A stretch of DNA of 64,000 nt from Ponticaulis profundi (GTDB taxonomy: Bacteria; Pseudomonadota; Alphaproteobacteria; Caulobacterales; Hyphomonadaceae). The stretch spans positions 62,001-126,000 of the forward strand of contig NZ_JBHSSW010000028.1 of assembly GCF_042659465.1 (NCBI RefSeq), read 5' to 3'. The position numbers and the translations under genes were made by a program. This document shows, in pieces, positions 8,701 through 15,334 of the stretch (positions within the stretch are counted from its first letter, which is position 1; every line of letters begins with the position of its first letter). The notes below the pieces were generated by a model. It searched no databases, was not told the origin of the DNA, and was given only the letters and a program-made list of their open reading frames with translations.

Positions 8701-10582
8701 CGGCGACTTCGCCGCCCGAGACGTAAACTGATCCAATATCGGCGGTGATGTCGCCATCCTCCAAAAAGAGCGTCACACCTGCCGCACCGTCACTGTCGAC
8801 GGAGATGCTGTCTGCCGAGAATTCCATGTCGCCTTGACCAGCGTAGATTTCGACACCAATCGAATGCTGCTCGGACGTGATATCGACAGTGCCGAGGTCA
8901 AGCGCCACCCCTTGGCCTGCATCGATCAGAACACCGGTAGAGGCGTTACCCATTGCAGTGACGCTATCGACGCTTCCGGATACTTCACCGTTAACAACGG
9001 CTACGACGCCATAGCTGCCATAACCTTCAATCGTAACAGACCCCAGTGTCAGGTCGGCATCGGTGCCTGCTCCACCATTCCAGATGACAAACCCATCGGA
9101 ATAATCGCCGCTTGTATGGATCGTTTCGACAGCGGCTTCGACATTACCCTGCGCGTTGATTTCGACCGCGATCGAAGTGTCGCCGTCGGTTGTGACATCG
9201 CCGGCATCGAGTGTTGCGTTGCCGCCACTGATCAAATGAATGCCGCGTGCGTTTTCTCCGCTGGTTGAAACCGTCTCGCTGGATACGTTCACACCACCAT
9301 TTTCACTTTCAACAAGAATGCCAGTCAGGTCACTTCCCGTTGTCGTCACATTGCCACTGATCAGCGTTGCGGTGCCGTCGGTTGTCGCCATCTCGATGCC
9401 GTTCGCGCCATCGCCCGCTGTGGTGACAGTACCGCTAGTGAGGTCAGCGTCGAGCAATGCAGCGACCGAGATGCCGACAGCCCCGTCGCCAGTCGTCGCC
9501 ACGCTGCCACTGGTGCCATAGAGATTATACTCACGGCTAATCGCCAATATGCCAAAGGCGTCGTCGCCGCTTGTCTCAATGCTTTCCGATTCGAAGAAAA
9601 CCCCGCCGACTGCATCGATATCGACACCGGTCGCGCGCTCACCGCTCGTAATCACCGATTCACTGTATACTTCTGCGCTGCTCGTGCCGGTCGTCACGCG
9701 AATGCCGACGGAATCATCGCCGGATGTTTCGACACTCGTGCTCTCAATTCGCGCGGCTATGTCGGCGGCAACATCAATGCCGGCTGAGCGATCGCCTTCG
9801 GTCGTGACTGAATTACTTCGCACAGAGGCCAATTGCGAGGTGACTGTTATTCCCGTCGCATCATCGCCATGGGTTTCGAGCGTGTTGCTGTCGACGATGC
9901 CATACGAATAGGCTTCCACAACAATGCCTGCCGAACCGTTGCCATGCGTAACCAGCGTCTGGCTCTGAACTTCTGCATTATAGAGGTCGGAGACAGCGTG
10001 AATACCGACCGCATTCTCGCCAAAGGTTTCCACGGCGACCGTACCGACATGGGCTGAGCCGACTGTGTAGGAGCCATAGCCATAAGGAGAAGTGACGGTC
10101 TGACCTTCGGATCGGGCATAGATGCCCGTCGATCCGTCACCATGTGTCACCACTTCGCCCAGGTCGGCATAGGCGTCGCCCGCAGCTTCCAGCCACAGAC
10201 CTTCCGAATTGTCACCGCTCGTTTCAATGTCGCCGCCCAGCACCTGCGCTCTGCCGCCATTGGAATCGATCAGCAGGCCCGGTGCGTCGACTTCATCAAT
10301 GACGATCGAATCAACGACGGTATAGATATCGTCATCGCTGACAATCGCGACCGGATCTTGCGAAACGATGGAAGGATCATCGAGCGGCTCGTCTTCTGCC
10401 GCGACGGCTGTTGTCACTGCCAGAGCGCTGGTCTGGTGCTGCTTCACAGGGGCTTGCTGCGCCATTGCCGGTGCGGCGAGCATCAATGCGGTACATCCCA
10501 TTGCCGTACCCAGCAGTCGTACGCGCAGGCTGGTCAGGCCTTTCGCGGCGTCGTTGGCCATAGGGCTAGAAAATAAAGTCAC
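5762..10582 (-). CDS. Giant autotransporter adhesin with repeat passenger and outer-membrane beta-barrel
   Basis: A 1606-residue type Va autotransporter. The N-terminus has an extended signal peptide ending near APAMAQ (about residue 42). The passenger carries at least ten near-tandem units of 24-26 residues with consensus V-x-T-x-G-D-x-x-x-G-I-x-V, the pattern of a right-handed beta-helix. A less regular region follows, including a Gly/Pro-rich segment (around GPDLPPFPYGSGLYGGG). The last roughly 280 residues are an autotransporter barrel ending in the outer-membrane signature GGFRLRF with terminal Phe. The start is GTG at 10582, because AGAAGGA (10590-10596) lies 7 bases upstream; the ATG at 10561 has no ribosome site. 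A LytS/LytTR pair diverges from its promoter side. Role: probably adhesion or aggregation at the cell surface. Confidence 0.9.
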   Translation of the reverse strand: MTLFSSPMANDAAKGLTSLRVRLLGTAMGCTALMLAAPAMAQQAPVKQHQTSALAVTTAVAAEDEPLDDPSIVSQDPVAIVSDDDIYTVVDSIVIDEVDAPGLLIDSNGGRAQVLGGDIETSGDNSEGLWLEAAGDAYADLGEVVTHGDGSTGIYARSEGQTVTSPYGYGSYTVGSAHVGTVAVETFGENAVGIHAVSDLYNAEVQSQTLVTHGNGSAGIVVEAYSYGIVDSNTLETHGDDATGITVTSQLASVRSNSVTTEGDRSAGIDVAADIAARIESTSVETSGDDSVGIRVTTGTSSAEVYSESVITSGERATGVDIDAVGGVFFESESIETSGDDAFGILAISREYNLYGTSGSVATTGDGAVGISVAALLDADLTSGTVTTAGDGANGIEMATTDGTATLISGNVTTTGSDLTGILVESENGGVNVSSETVSTSGENARGIHLISGGNATLDAGDVTTDGDTSIAVEINAQGNVEAAVETIHTSGDYSDGFVIWNGGAGTDADLTLGSVTIEGYGSYGVVAVVNGEVSGSVDSVTAMGNASTGVLIDAGQGVALDLGTVDITSEQHSIGVEIYAGQGDMEFSADSISVDSDGAAGVTLFLEDGDITADIGSVYVSGGEVAARDGFGYIAPSAVKVTSENGGIALKLGDVTVEAEDAYSTQGIDLTAQGHIQVEVESINVSGFTSEWEGSTGFGDAIRVSTRTSANIVVNQIDAGAGISVNGASDTRYLDAQISVTAGDIVTHANYGDGISVRQFFGNTDIAFDSIRTEGSGAAGVSTFAGYEASFYTFTSTEIVGGEIETLGDYSVGMDIASRTGGHRIEIDRVATSGARSTGIQSQSVTSGEILVGSVETAGDYSIGIHAEGLIAPPINETEEIIETDGLMIEAGSVTTTGDSAQGIVATGVGPVTIKVDSVETTGGSYVFDPGDYYGGPIGPDLPPFPYGSGLYGGGDGELPAGPASIGIEVASAFGDITVEAGSVVTSGDGAHGLSIDLEGDEWSIADQSVTVGTVQTTGADADALYLRNQTGGAIEATVQGDVLAEQGAGVRMITNGETSLTIAAGGALRSAADGYALIVEDYVAEELPEDGPGLPGPIGGGIGLAAAAQAIPTELPATNIIIADGGALYGRVRLDDRSSHFDNGGTFFANGISYFGGGNDVLTNSGTIAVEGDVFFDGLEQINNQGLIAFSAGNGDDVLDLSNLSFHGDDGSTIAFDLSAEASGEQDELILRDVTGTTSVRFSSDDVVTLDTVSDLISFTGDVADDAFVMAAGAEDAGFLNYRLTMEADTLAVAMAPDIEVLEPVRLGSNITDSWQHGTDAWAKQTAQARIAPQPGVAMWAQYYGGSRDRDAQDYAIAFDGADYAETLQSDTSYSGGQGGVAYTKGNTRFGLTLGFGNNETTLAQTDNRYRVDSYNVGVHGGWTNGMFFVDALAKADFADVEVELTSVDEDTDFDTTAFGLAAEAGARLGDESYFIEPVVGINWVSAEIDTLNFTGASFSFDTAESMRLRTGARAGTQFESGGLTFIPHLGLFAEKELSGENGIAFTSGSQTIALADKAPSLYGRGEAGLTLEISERFVFFAEGELLFGDVSGGTGRGGFRLRF

Positions 10583-10737
10583 TCGAATGTCCTTCTTCGA
10601 AACAGTTCATATCAATCGATCGGGAGAGCGCCCCTGGGAAGCGCCTTTTGTGACGTCCCCGGCTGATCCCGTCAGCACCGGACTTCCGGCAAATGTCGTG
10701 GGAGAGCGCAGGCAAAGCGATCCTTACTGGCGCTTGC

Positions 10738-10766
10738 GATCGAAGCTCCCGGCCCGAAATCGAAGT
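10738..10766. promoter_or_regulatory. Candidate LytTR-type direct repeat
   Basis: Two 9-base copies of the pattern RATCGAAGY (10738-10746 and 10758-10766) are spaced 20 bases start to start, about two helical turns, as in known LytTR-binding sites. They lie between the autotransporter and the LytS gene. Repeats this short can occur by chance. Confidence 0.3.
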
Positions 10767-10869
10767 GGTTTCGACATCGAGCAATGTCATGAAGTACTGC
10801 CTAGCGCGGCAATGCTAACGGTTTTGCAATGAATGACCGCTGAGATGCCATGAACGCCAGTAAGGCCGC

Positions 10870-11979
10870 ATGGCCGACGGGAAAAAGACCGCTATGCAAG
10901 AAGATATGAAGCTGAGCGTTATTCCGCCGCCCGAGAAATCGGCACGTTCCGTATGGCCTCCCGCCATCGTCGCGATCCTGTTGGTCTGGGTTTTTTACTT
11001 CTTCACCAAAACCGGGGTCGGGCTGATCATTGCGGATGGCTGGCAATATATTGATCAGCGCGCTGTCGTCATGGCGTTTGGTATCGCGCTGTCACTGCTG
11101 ATCGTGGTGATATTGGAAGCCGCATGGAACTGGCCTGTCTGGGCCAAGATCATTCTGATCGTCGTTCTCGCCTGCGTGGTGGCGATTCCCTATGCCGCCT
11201 TCAACTGGTTGCTGCTGTTCTACCTCGAAGGCGATCTGGATCAATGGTTGCTGACCATGATGGCCAGCTGGGGCCAGAGCGCCCATCTCTATCTTGCCAT
11301 CACAGTGGTGATCGTCGCGACGCAATACTCGACGTCTTTGCTGGCGCGCGAGGAGCGGATGCACGCGATGGAAACTGCGGCACGAACACTGGAGCTGCGA
11401 GCGCTGCGTTATCAGGTCAATCCGCATTTCCTGTTCAACGTTCTCAATTCGGTAGCGGCACTCGTGAGCGACGATGAACGTGACCGGGCGCAGACTATGC
11501 TGGCTAATCTGGCAGCCTATTATCGAACATCGCTGACGCTTGATCCGATGGCAGATGTCACTCTGAAAGAGGAAATCGCTGCGCAGCTGCTCTATATCGA
11601 GATCGAGCGCGTGCGCTTTCCAGATAGGCTGGCGGTGGAAATCAATATTCCACCGGAATTGGAAACCGTTCTGGTTCCCAGTCTGATCCTGCAGCCGATT
11701 GTCGAGAACAGCGTCAAACACTCTGTGGCGACGTCCTCGGGGCAGGTTCTTCTTGCCATCAGCGCGAAAGCGGAGGGCGACAATTTGAAGATCATCATCA
11801 GCGATCGTGTCAGCGATTCCGAACTGCGAGATCGCTCACAATCCAGCGGTACCAGTACGGGCCTGCGTAATGTGCGCGCACGGCTCAATTCCCGTTTTGG
11901 TGAAGCAGCCCGCGTCAATTCAACGCCCACCGCAACCGGATATGAAACTACGCTGGTCTTTCCTGTCGAGCAGCCATGA
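10870..11979 (+). CDS. LytS/YehU-type sensor histidine kinase
   Basis: A 369-residue membrane kinase. Four hydrophobic segments lie between about residues 28 and 160, followed by the His_kinase domain with ELRALRYQVNPHFLFNVLNS, whose histidine in NPHFLFN is the expected phosphorylation site. A GHKL ATPase domain follows with LQPIVENSVKHS (N box) and a C-terminal STGLRNVRARL G box. The kinase lacks a periplasmic sensor domain, so the signal probably acts in or near the membrane. Its stop overlaps the next gene's start by 4 bases (ATGA). It diverges from the giant autotransporter, which is an obvious candidate target. Confidence 0.92.
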   Translation: MADGKKTAMQEDMKLSVIPPPEKSARSVWPPAIVAILLVWVFYFFTKTGVGLIIADGWQYIDQRAVVMAFGIALSLLIVVILEAAWNWPVWAKIILIVVLACVVAIPYAAFNWLLLFYLEGDLDQWLLTMMASWGQSAHLYLAITVVIVATQYSTSLLAREERMHAMETAARTLELRALRYQVNPHFLFNVLNSVAALVSDDERDRAQTMLANLAAYYRTSLTLDPMADVTLKEEIAAQLLYIEIERVRFPDRLAVEINIPPELETVLVPSLILQPIVENSVKHSVATSSGQVLLAISAKAEGDNLKIIISDRVSDSELRDRSQSSGTSTGLRNVRARLNSRFGEAARVNSTPTATGYETTLVFPVEQP

Positions 11980-12770
11980 CAGATCACGTCAGGCCAGACC
12001 CGATCACCATCTGCATCGTCGATGATGAACCACTTGCCAGAAGGCGACTGACACAGTTGCTGGCTGACCTTTCTGACATTGAGATTGTCGCTTCAGCCTG
12101 CGACGGGCGGGATGCTTTGGGGAAAGTGAGCTCGCATAAGCCGGAATTGCTGCTCCTCGACATAGAAATGCCGCATGTCGACGGCTTCGACGTCATTGAG
12201 ACGCTTCAGACAACAGGTGATGTCACGGCGCCGCCTCTGATCATCTTCACCACGGCCTTTCCTGATTTTGCAGCGCAGGCATATGAGACCGGAGCGATCG
12301 ATTTTCTCACCAAGCCGGTCCAGCCCGAACGATTGGCGATCGCGTTGGAAAGGGCACGATCGGCACTATTGGCGCGTGATGCAATGGCGCGGCTCGAACT
12401 GCTCCAGTCCCGGCTCGACTCGCTGCGTCGCGACCGCGCTGCCATCGAACTGCAGAATCCGATCTGGGTTGCAAGCCGGGGCGATATGGTGCGCATCTTT
12501 CCGCGCGATATCGATCACATCACGGCAGAGGGCGAATATGTTTCGCTGCACGTGGGAGAAAATCGCTATCTGCAGCGCGGTGTCATTTCGCGCTTTCTTG
12601 AAGAGGTCGACGATCCCGAACTCATTCGCGTCCACAGATCGCATGCGGTACGCCGCGACCGGATAGAGCGAACCTCACGCAATCAATGGGGCGCCCCGTT
12701 ACTGCATCTGAGCAATGGTGCCGTGATCCCGGTGGGACGCAAATATCTGGATGTGCTGAAACGTCTTTAG
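11976..12770 (+). CDS. LytTR-family response regulator
   Basis: A 264-residue regulator. The receiver domain has the acidic pair in VDDEPLARRR, the phospho-acceptor Asp in LLLLDIEMPHVDG, and the conserved Lys in FLTKPV. After a coiled linker (about 130-160) comes a LytTR DNA-binding domain with ISRFLEEV and IRVHRSHAVRRDRI. LytTR proteins bind pairs of 9-base direct repeats. It is translationally coupled to the LytS gene and ends before a strong terminator, so the pair forms a complete two-component operon. Confidence 0.93.
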   Translation: MTDHVRPDPITICIVDDEPLARRRLTQLLADLSDIEIVASACDGRDALGKVSSHKPELLLLDIEMPHVDGFDVIETLQTTGDVTAPPLIIFTTAFPDFAAQAYETGAIDFLTKPVQPERLAIALERARSALLARDAMARLELLQSRLDSLRRDRAAIELQNPIWVASRGDMVRIFPRDIDHITAEGEYVSLHVGENRYLQRGVISRFLEEVDDPELIRVHRSHAVRRDRIERTSRNQWGAPLLHLSNGAVIPVGRKYLDVLKRL

Positions 12771-12823
12771 CATGATGCGCGACTTTCGCATTTGCGTCGT
12801 CTTTGCGAGGCAGTAGCCATAAA

Positions 12824-12853
12824 AAAAGCCCGCAGAGATATCTGCGGGCTTTT
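12824..12853. terminator. Strong bidirectional terminator
   Basis: A 13-base perfect stem (AAAAGCCCGCAGA and complement) with GATA loop lies between the convergent LytTR regulator and lipoprotein genes, with A and T runs on both sides. Confidence 0.92.
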
Positions 12854-12871
12854 CCTGAAATGCGAGGGGAC

Positions 12872-13750
12872 CTACTCGGAAAGCGTCAGCTGGATGTTTG
12901 AACCTGCCGCTGTGAGTGCAGCCGGATTAGCTGGCAGTTCTTCCGGGCGCAGGACGCTTGGATAGGCGTCTCCAAGAAGGCCGAGAGCCGACTCGATTGC
13001 GCCGGCGGTATCGGGATAATCCGCGGCGATCATATCTTTGGATTTCTCATAGTGTGCCTGCGCAGCCTTATAGAAGCCGTAGCCGTCAAGATATGGCTCA
13101 TACTCGTCGGTTTCTGCGATCAGCGTGTACATGTATGCGGCGCGGTCGATCTGGTCTGCGACGACACCGGCAGCGACGCGTGCGTCGCTCATGCCGTTGT
13201 CTGGCGCTTTTTCTTCAGCAGCGCGAAGCGTCTCGATGATTTCGGCAGTGCGTTCGGTGATCTCGTCTCCATCAGCGCCGTCGAAGACCGCGATGGATGC
13301 GTTTGTCAGAAGATCATCGAAGTTCTCGACGCCGCGCTCCTGCAGATAAGGGCCAACGTCGAAAAGAACTTCCGAAACCGGGTGCGCGAACATTTCAGCA
13401 GCGGCCTGCGTCTCGCCAGCGAGGAAGGCATCGCGCGCCGCCACAATGTGCGCTTCGGTGATGGCAAGCGCAGACGTAAAGACGATTGGATCTGTGCCTG
13501 CCTGCTCAATGGCCACGCCGCCTTCACCTTCGCCCGATTCCTGTGGGGCCACGTCCATGGCAGCGGAATCGTCCATGTCTGGCGTTGACGTTTCAGCAGC
13601 TTCCGGCGCTTCTGTTTCGAGCTCGGGCGCTGGTGTGGCGGTTTCTGACGGTGCAGGTGTGGAGCCCTGTCCGCAAGCTGCAAGAAGAGTCGAGCCGGCA
13701 AGTGCGGCGCCTAATCCAAGATGGGTCCAGCGTTTTGTTTCGGTTTTCAA
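12872..13750 (-). CDS. Lipoprotein of unknown function
   Basis: A 292-residue protein if started at TTG 13750. AAGGAAG lies upstream with good spacing, and the N-terminus becomes a compact lipoprotein signal with lipobox LLAAC (Cys26). Upstream in-frame starts would add 27 polar residues and spoil the signal. After the Cys come about 80 low-complexity Pro/Glu/Thr residues, then a mostly helical domain with ITEAHIVAARDAFLAGE and a HPVSEVLFDVGPYLQERGV segment. I do not recognise the family. It diverges from the PiuC-like gene, which may hint at an iron or oxidative link, but that is only context. Confidence 0.75.
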   Translation of the reverse strand: MKTETKRWTHLGLGAALAGSTLLAACGQGSTPAPSETATPAPELETEAPEAAETSTPDMDDSAAMDVAPQESGEGEGGVAIEQAGTDPIVFTSALAITEAHIVAARDAFLAGETQAAAEMFAHPVSEVLFDVGPYLQERGVENFDDLLTNASIAVFDGADGDEITERTAEIIETLRAAEEKAPDNGMSDARVAAGVVADQIDRAAYMYTLIAETDEYEPYLDGYGFYKAAQAHYEKSKDMIAADYPDTAGAIESALGLLGDAYPSVLRPEELPANPAALTAAGSNIQLTLSE

Positions 13751-13862
13751 GGTTGTCTCTTCCTTTTTTCGAACGACAAGCTGTCGCAAGGCGTGCATGT
13801 TGTGTTCATCCAGATTTCGTCTAAGAAACACGAATGCAACTCATTCACAAGAATTGATCCTC

Positions 13863-14537
13863 ATGTTTTTGACCGTTGGAAACGCATTAACCGAAAAACA
13901 ATTGGCTGATACACGCAAGGCGCTTGCTCTCATCAACTGGAGGTCCGGTAAGGAGACAGCTGGACCAACGGCCAGAGCGGTCAAAGAAAACGATCAAGCC
14001 GATTTGAACACGAAGTCCGGCAAGTCACTTCGCGATGCTCTGAAAAAGATCATTTTCCTCAACCCTATTGTTCAGGCATATGCCCGTCCCGCACGTATCT
14101 CTGCGCCGCTTATCAGCCGAACACGGAATGGGGGTGGATACGGTCTGCATGTCGACAATACCGTGATGGGGCGTGGTGCTGAGCAGGTTCGAACGGATCT
14201 CTCATTCACGCTGTTTCTCAATGATCCTGAGAGCTATGAGGGCGGCGCTCTCGCGATTGAACATTCCGGCAGAACGCACAGAGCGAAATGCAAAGCCGGC
14301 GACATGGTGATTTATCCATCTACCACTTTGCATGGTGTGGAACCGGTCATGTCAGGAGAGCGGATTGTCTGTGTTGGATGGATACAGAGCGCGTTCCGGT
14401 CTGCAGACCAGCGCGATATTCTGTTTGATCTCGAAAATCTTAAAACCGAACTCGCGAAATCCTATGATGCGAACAGTCCTGAAATGCTGACGCTTGCCAA
14501 AACCATGGGCAATCTTAAGCGCATGTGGATGGACTAG
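13863..14537 (+). CDS. PiuC/YbiX-like PKHD-type 2-oxoglutarate-Fe(II) dioxygenase
   Basis: A 224-residue protein, close to the 225 residues of YbiX/PiuC. The facial triad is visible: H-x-D in YGLHVDNT, a distal His in STTLHGVEPV, and the 2-oxoglutarate-binding Arg in SGERIVCVGW. The C-terminal EMLTLAKTMGNLKRMWMD helix matches the family. PiuC proteins are commonly iron-repressed and lie beside siderophore receptors; here no receptor is adjacent. An imperfect inverted repeat, GAATG-5-CATTC, lies at 13832-13846 before the start. Its 3' end overlaps the convergent TetR gene by 4 bases. Confidence 0.88.
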   Translation: MFLTVGNALTEKQLADTRKALALINWRSGKETAGPTARAVKENDQADLNTKSGKSLRDALKKIIFLNPIVQAYARPARISAPLISRTRNGGGYGLHVDNTVMGRGAEQVRTDLSFTLFLNDPESYEGGALAIEHSGRTHRAKCKAGDMVIYPSTTLHGVEPVMSGERIVCVGWIQSAFRSADQRDILFDLENLKTELAKSYDANSPEMLTLAKTMGNLKRMWMD

Positions 14538-15184
14538 AGCTTTTCCAGAGCGGTCATTGCGGCGTTAGAAACTGGGGCTGTCGCGCCCGCCGTGATCATG
14601 TCGATCAGCGTTTCCACCTTATACTCGAACGCCGATGTTTCACCGAGATTCATCGCTTCGAATGCTGCAAGACCAAACACACACTGGTCAGCAACAGAGG
14701 CAATCCGCGTCTGGACAATATCTGTCGGCAGATAGCGTATGAGAGCCTCGATATGGCCCAACAGCTCTGTCCATGCCGTCATGAGTTCGGTCGGCGCTAG
14801 CTCAATGGTCAGATGTTTCTCCTGATAGGCGCGGCTGAGAAACTGTACATAGTGATTGCCCTCCGGACGGGGGCGCAACTCTTCGGCCATCGGCCAGACA
14901 AGCGCACTGATCAGGCTACGCATGTCATTCAGGCGACCATTCTTTTTAAGCGTATCAAGGCGCGCCTGGCGATCGGGATTGATCTTTGCCATGCGATGAA
15001 TGAACACCGCCTCTACAAGTGCGTCACGAGACCCGAAATGATACTGAATGGCGGAGGTGTTCTTGTGTCCGGCCGCTTCGCTGATCTGGCGTAGCGCAAT
15101 GCCGTGCAGGCCAAATTCTGCAAAAAGCTTCTCGGCGGCTATGACGATGGCTTCCCGACTATCCCGCTGCTCGACACTGATCAT
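14534..15184 (-). CDS. TetR-family repressor, probable regulator of the alkyl sulfatase
   Basis: A 216-residue regulator. The N-terminal helix-turn-helix covers about residues 9-55, with AAEKLFAEFGLHGIALRQIS and the recognition helix around TSAIQYHFGSRDAL. The helical ligand/dimer domain follows. It is transcribed divergently from the alkyl sulfatase gene across 150 bases containing a 16-base palindrome, the usual arrangement for a TetR repressor of a degradative enzyme. The likely inducer is an alkyl sulfate or fatty alcohol, by inference. Confidence 0.88.
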   Translation of the reverse strand: MISVEQRDSREAIVIAAEKLFAEFGLHGIALRQISEAAGHKNTSAIQYHFGSRDALVEAVFIHRMAKINPDRQARLDTLKKNGRLNDMRSLISALVWPMAEELRPRPEGNHYVQFLSRAYQEKHLTIELAPTELMTAWTELLGHIEALIRYLPTDIVQTRIASVADQCVFGLAAFEAMNLGETSAFEYKVETLIDMITAGATAPVSNAAMTALEKL

Positions 15185-15258
15185 TTAATACACTCGAATT
15201 ATAAGAGGTGACGTTTATCTGATTAGAAGACTACAGATAGTGGTCATCATTGATATTA

Positions 15259-15274
15259 TAATGCGTATGCATTA
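15259..15274. promoter_or_regulatory. Candidate TetR operator
   Basis: A 16-base palindrome, TAATGC-GTAT-GCATTA, in the divergent region between the TetR gene and the alkyl sulfatase gene, 60 bases before the sulfatase start. Size, symmetry and position fit a TetR dimer site. Confidence 0.5.
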
Positions 15275-15334
15275 AATCGATCCAAAAGAGCGCCGCGAAT
15301 CGCACGTGGTCGAACTTTCAGGGAGATAGAACGC

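Noticed and set aside
6700..10200. Short regular repeats that might look like a CRISPR array
   Set aside because: They are in-frame coding repeats of about 75 bases with varied sequence in the autotransporter passenger, without identical repeats or spacers.
10622..10709. Repeated GGGAGAGCGC in the adhesin upstream region
   Set aside because: Two copies 78 bases apart of a GC-rich 10-mer may be chance; the spacing fits no known regulator.
13446..13862. N-terminal extension of the PiuC-like ORF
   Set aside because: The extension is antisense to the lipoprotein gene; the family start is the ATG at 13863.
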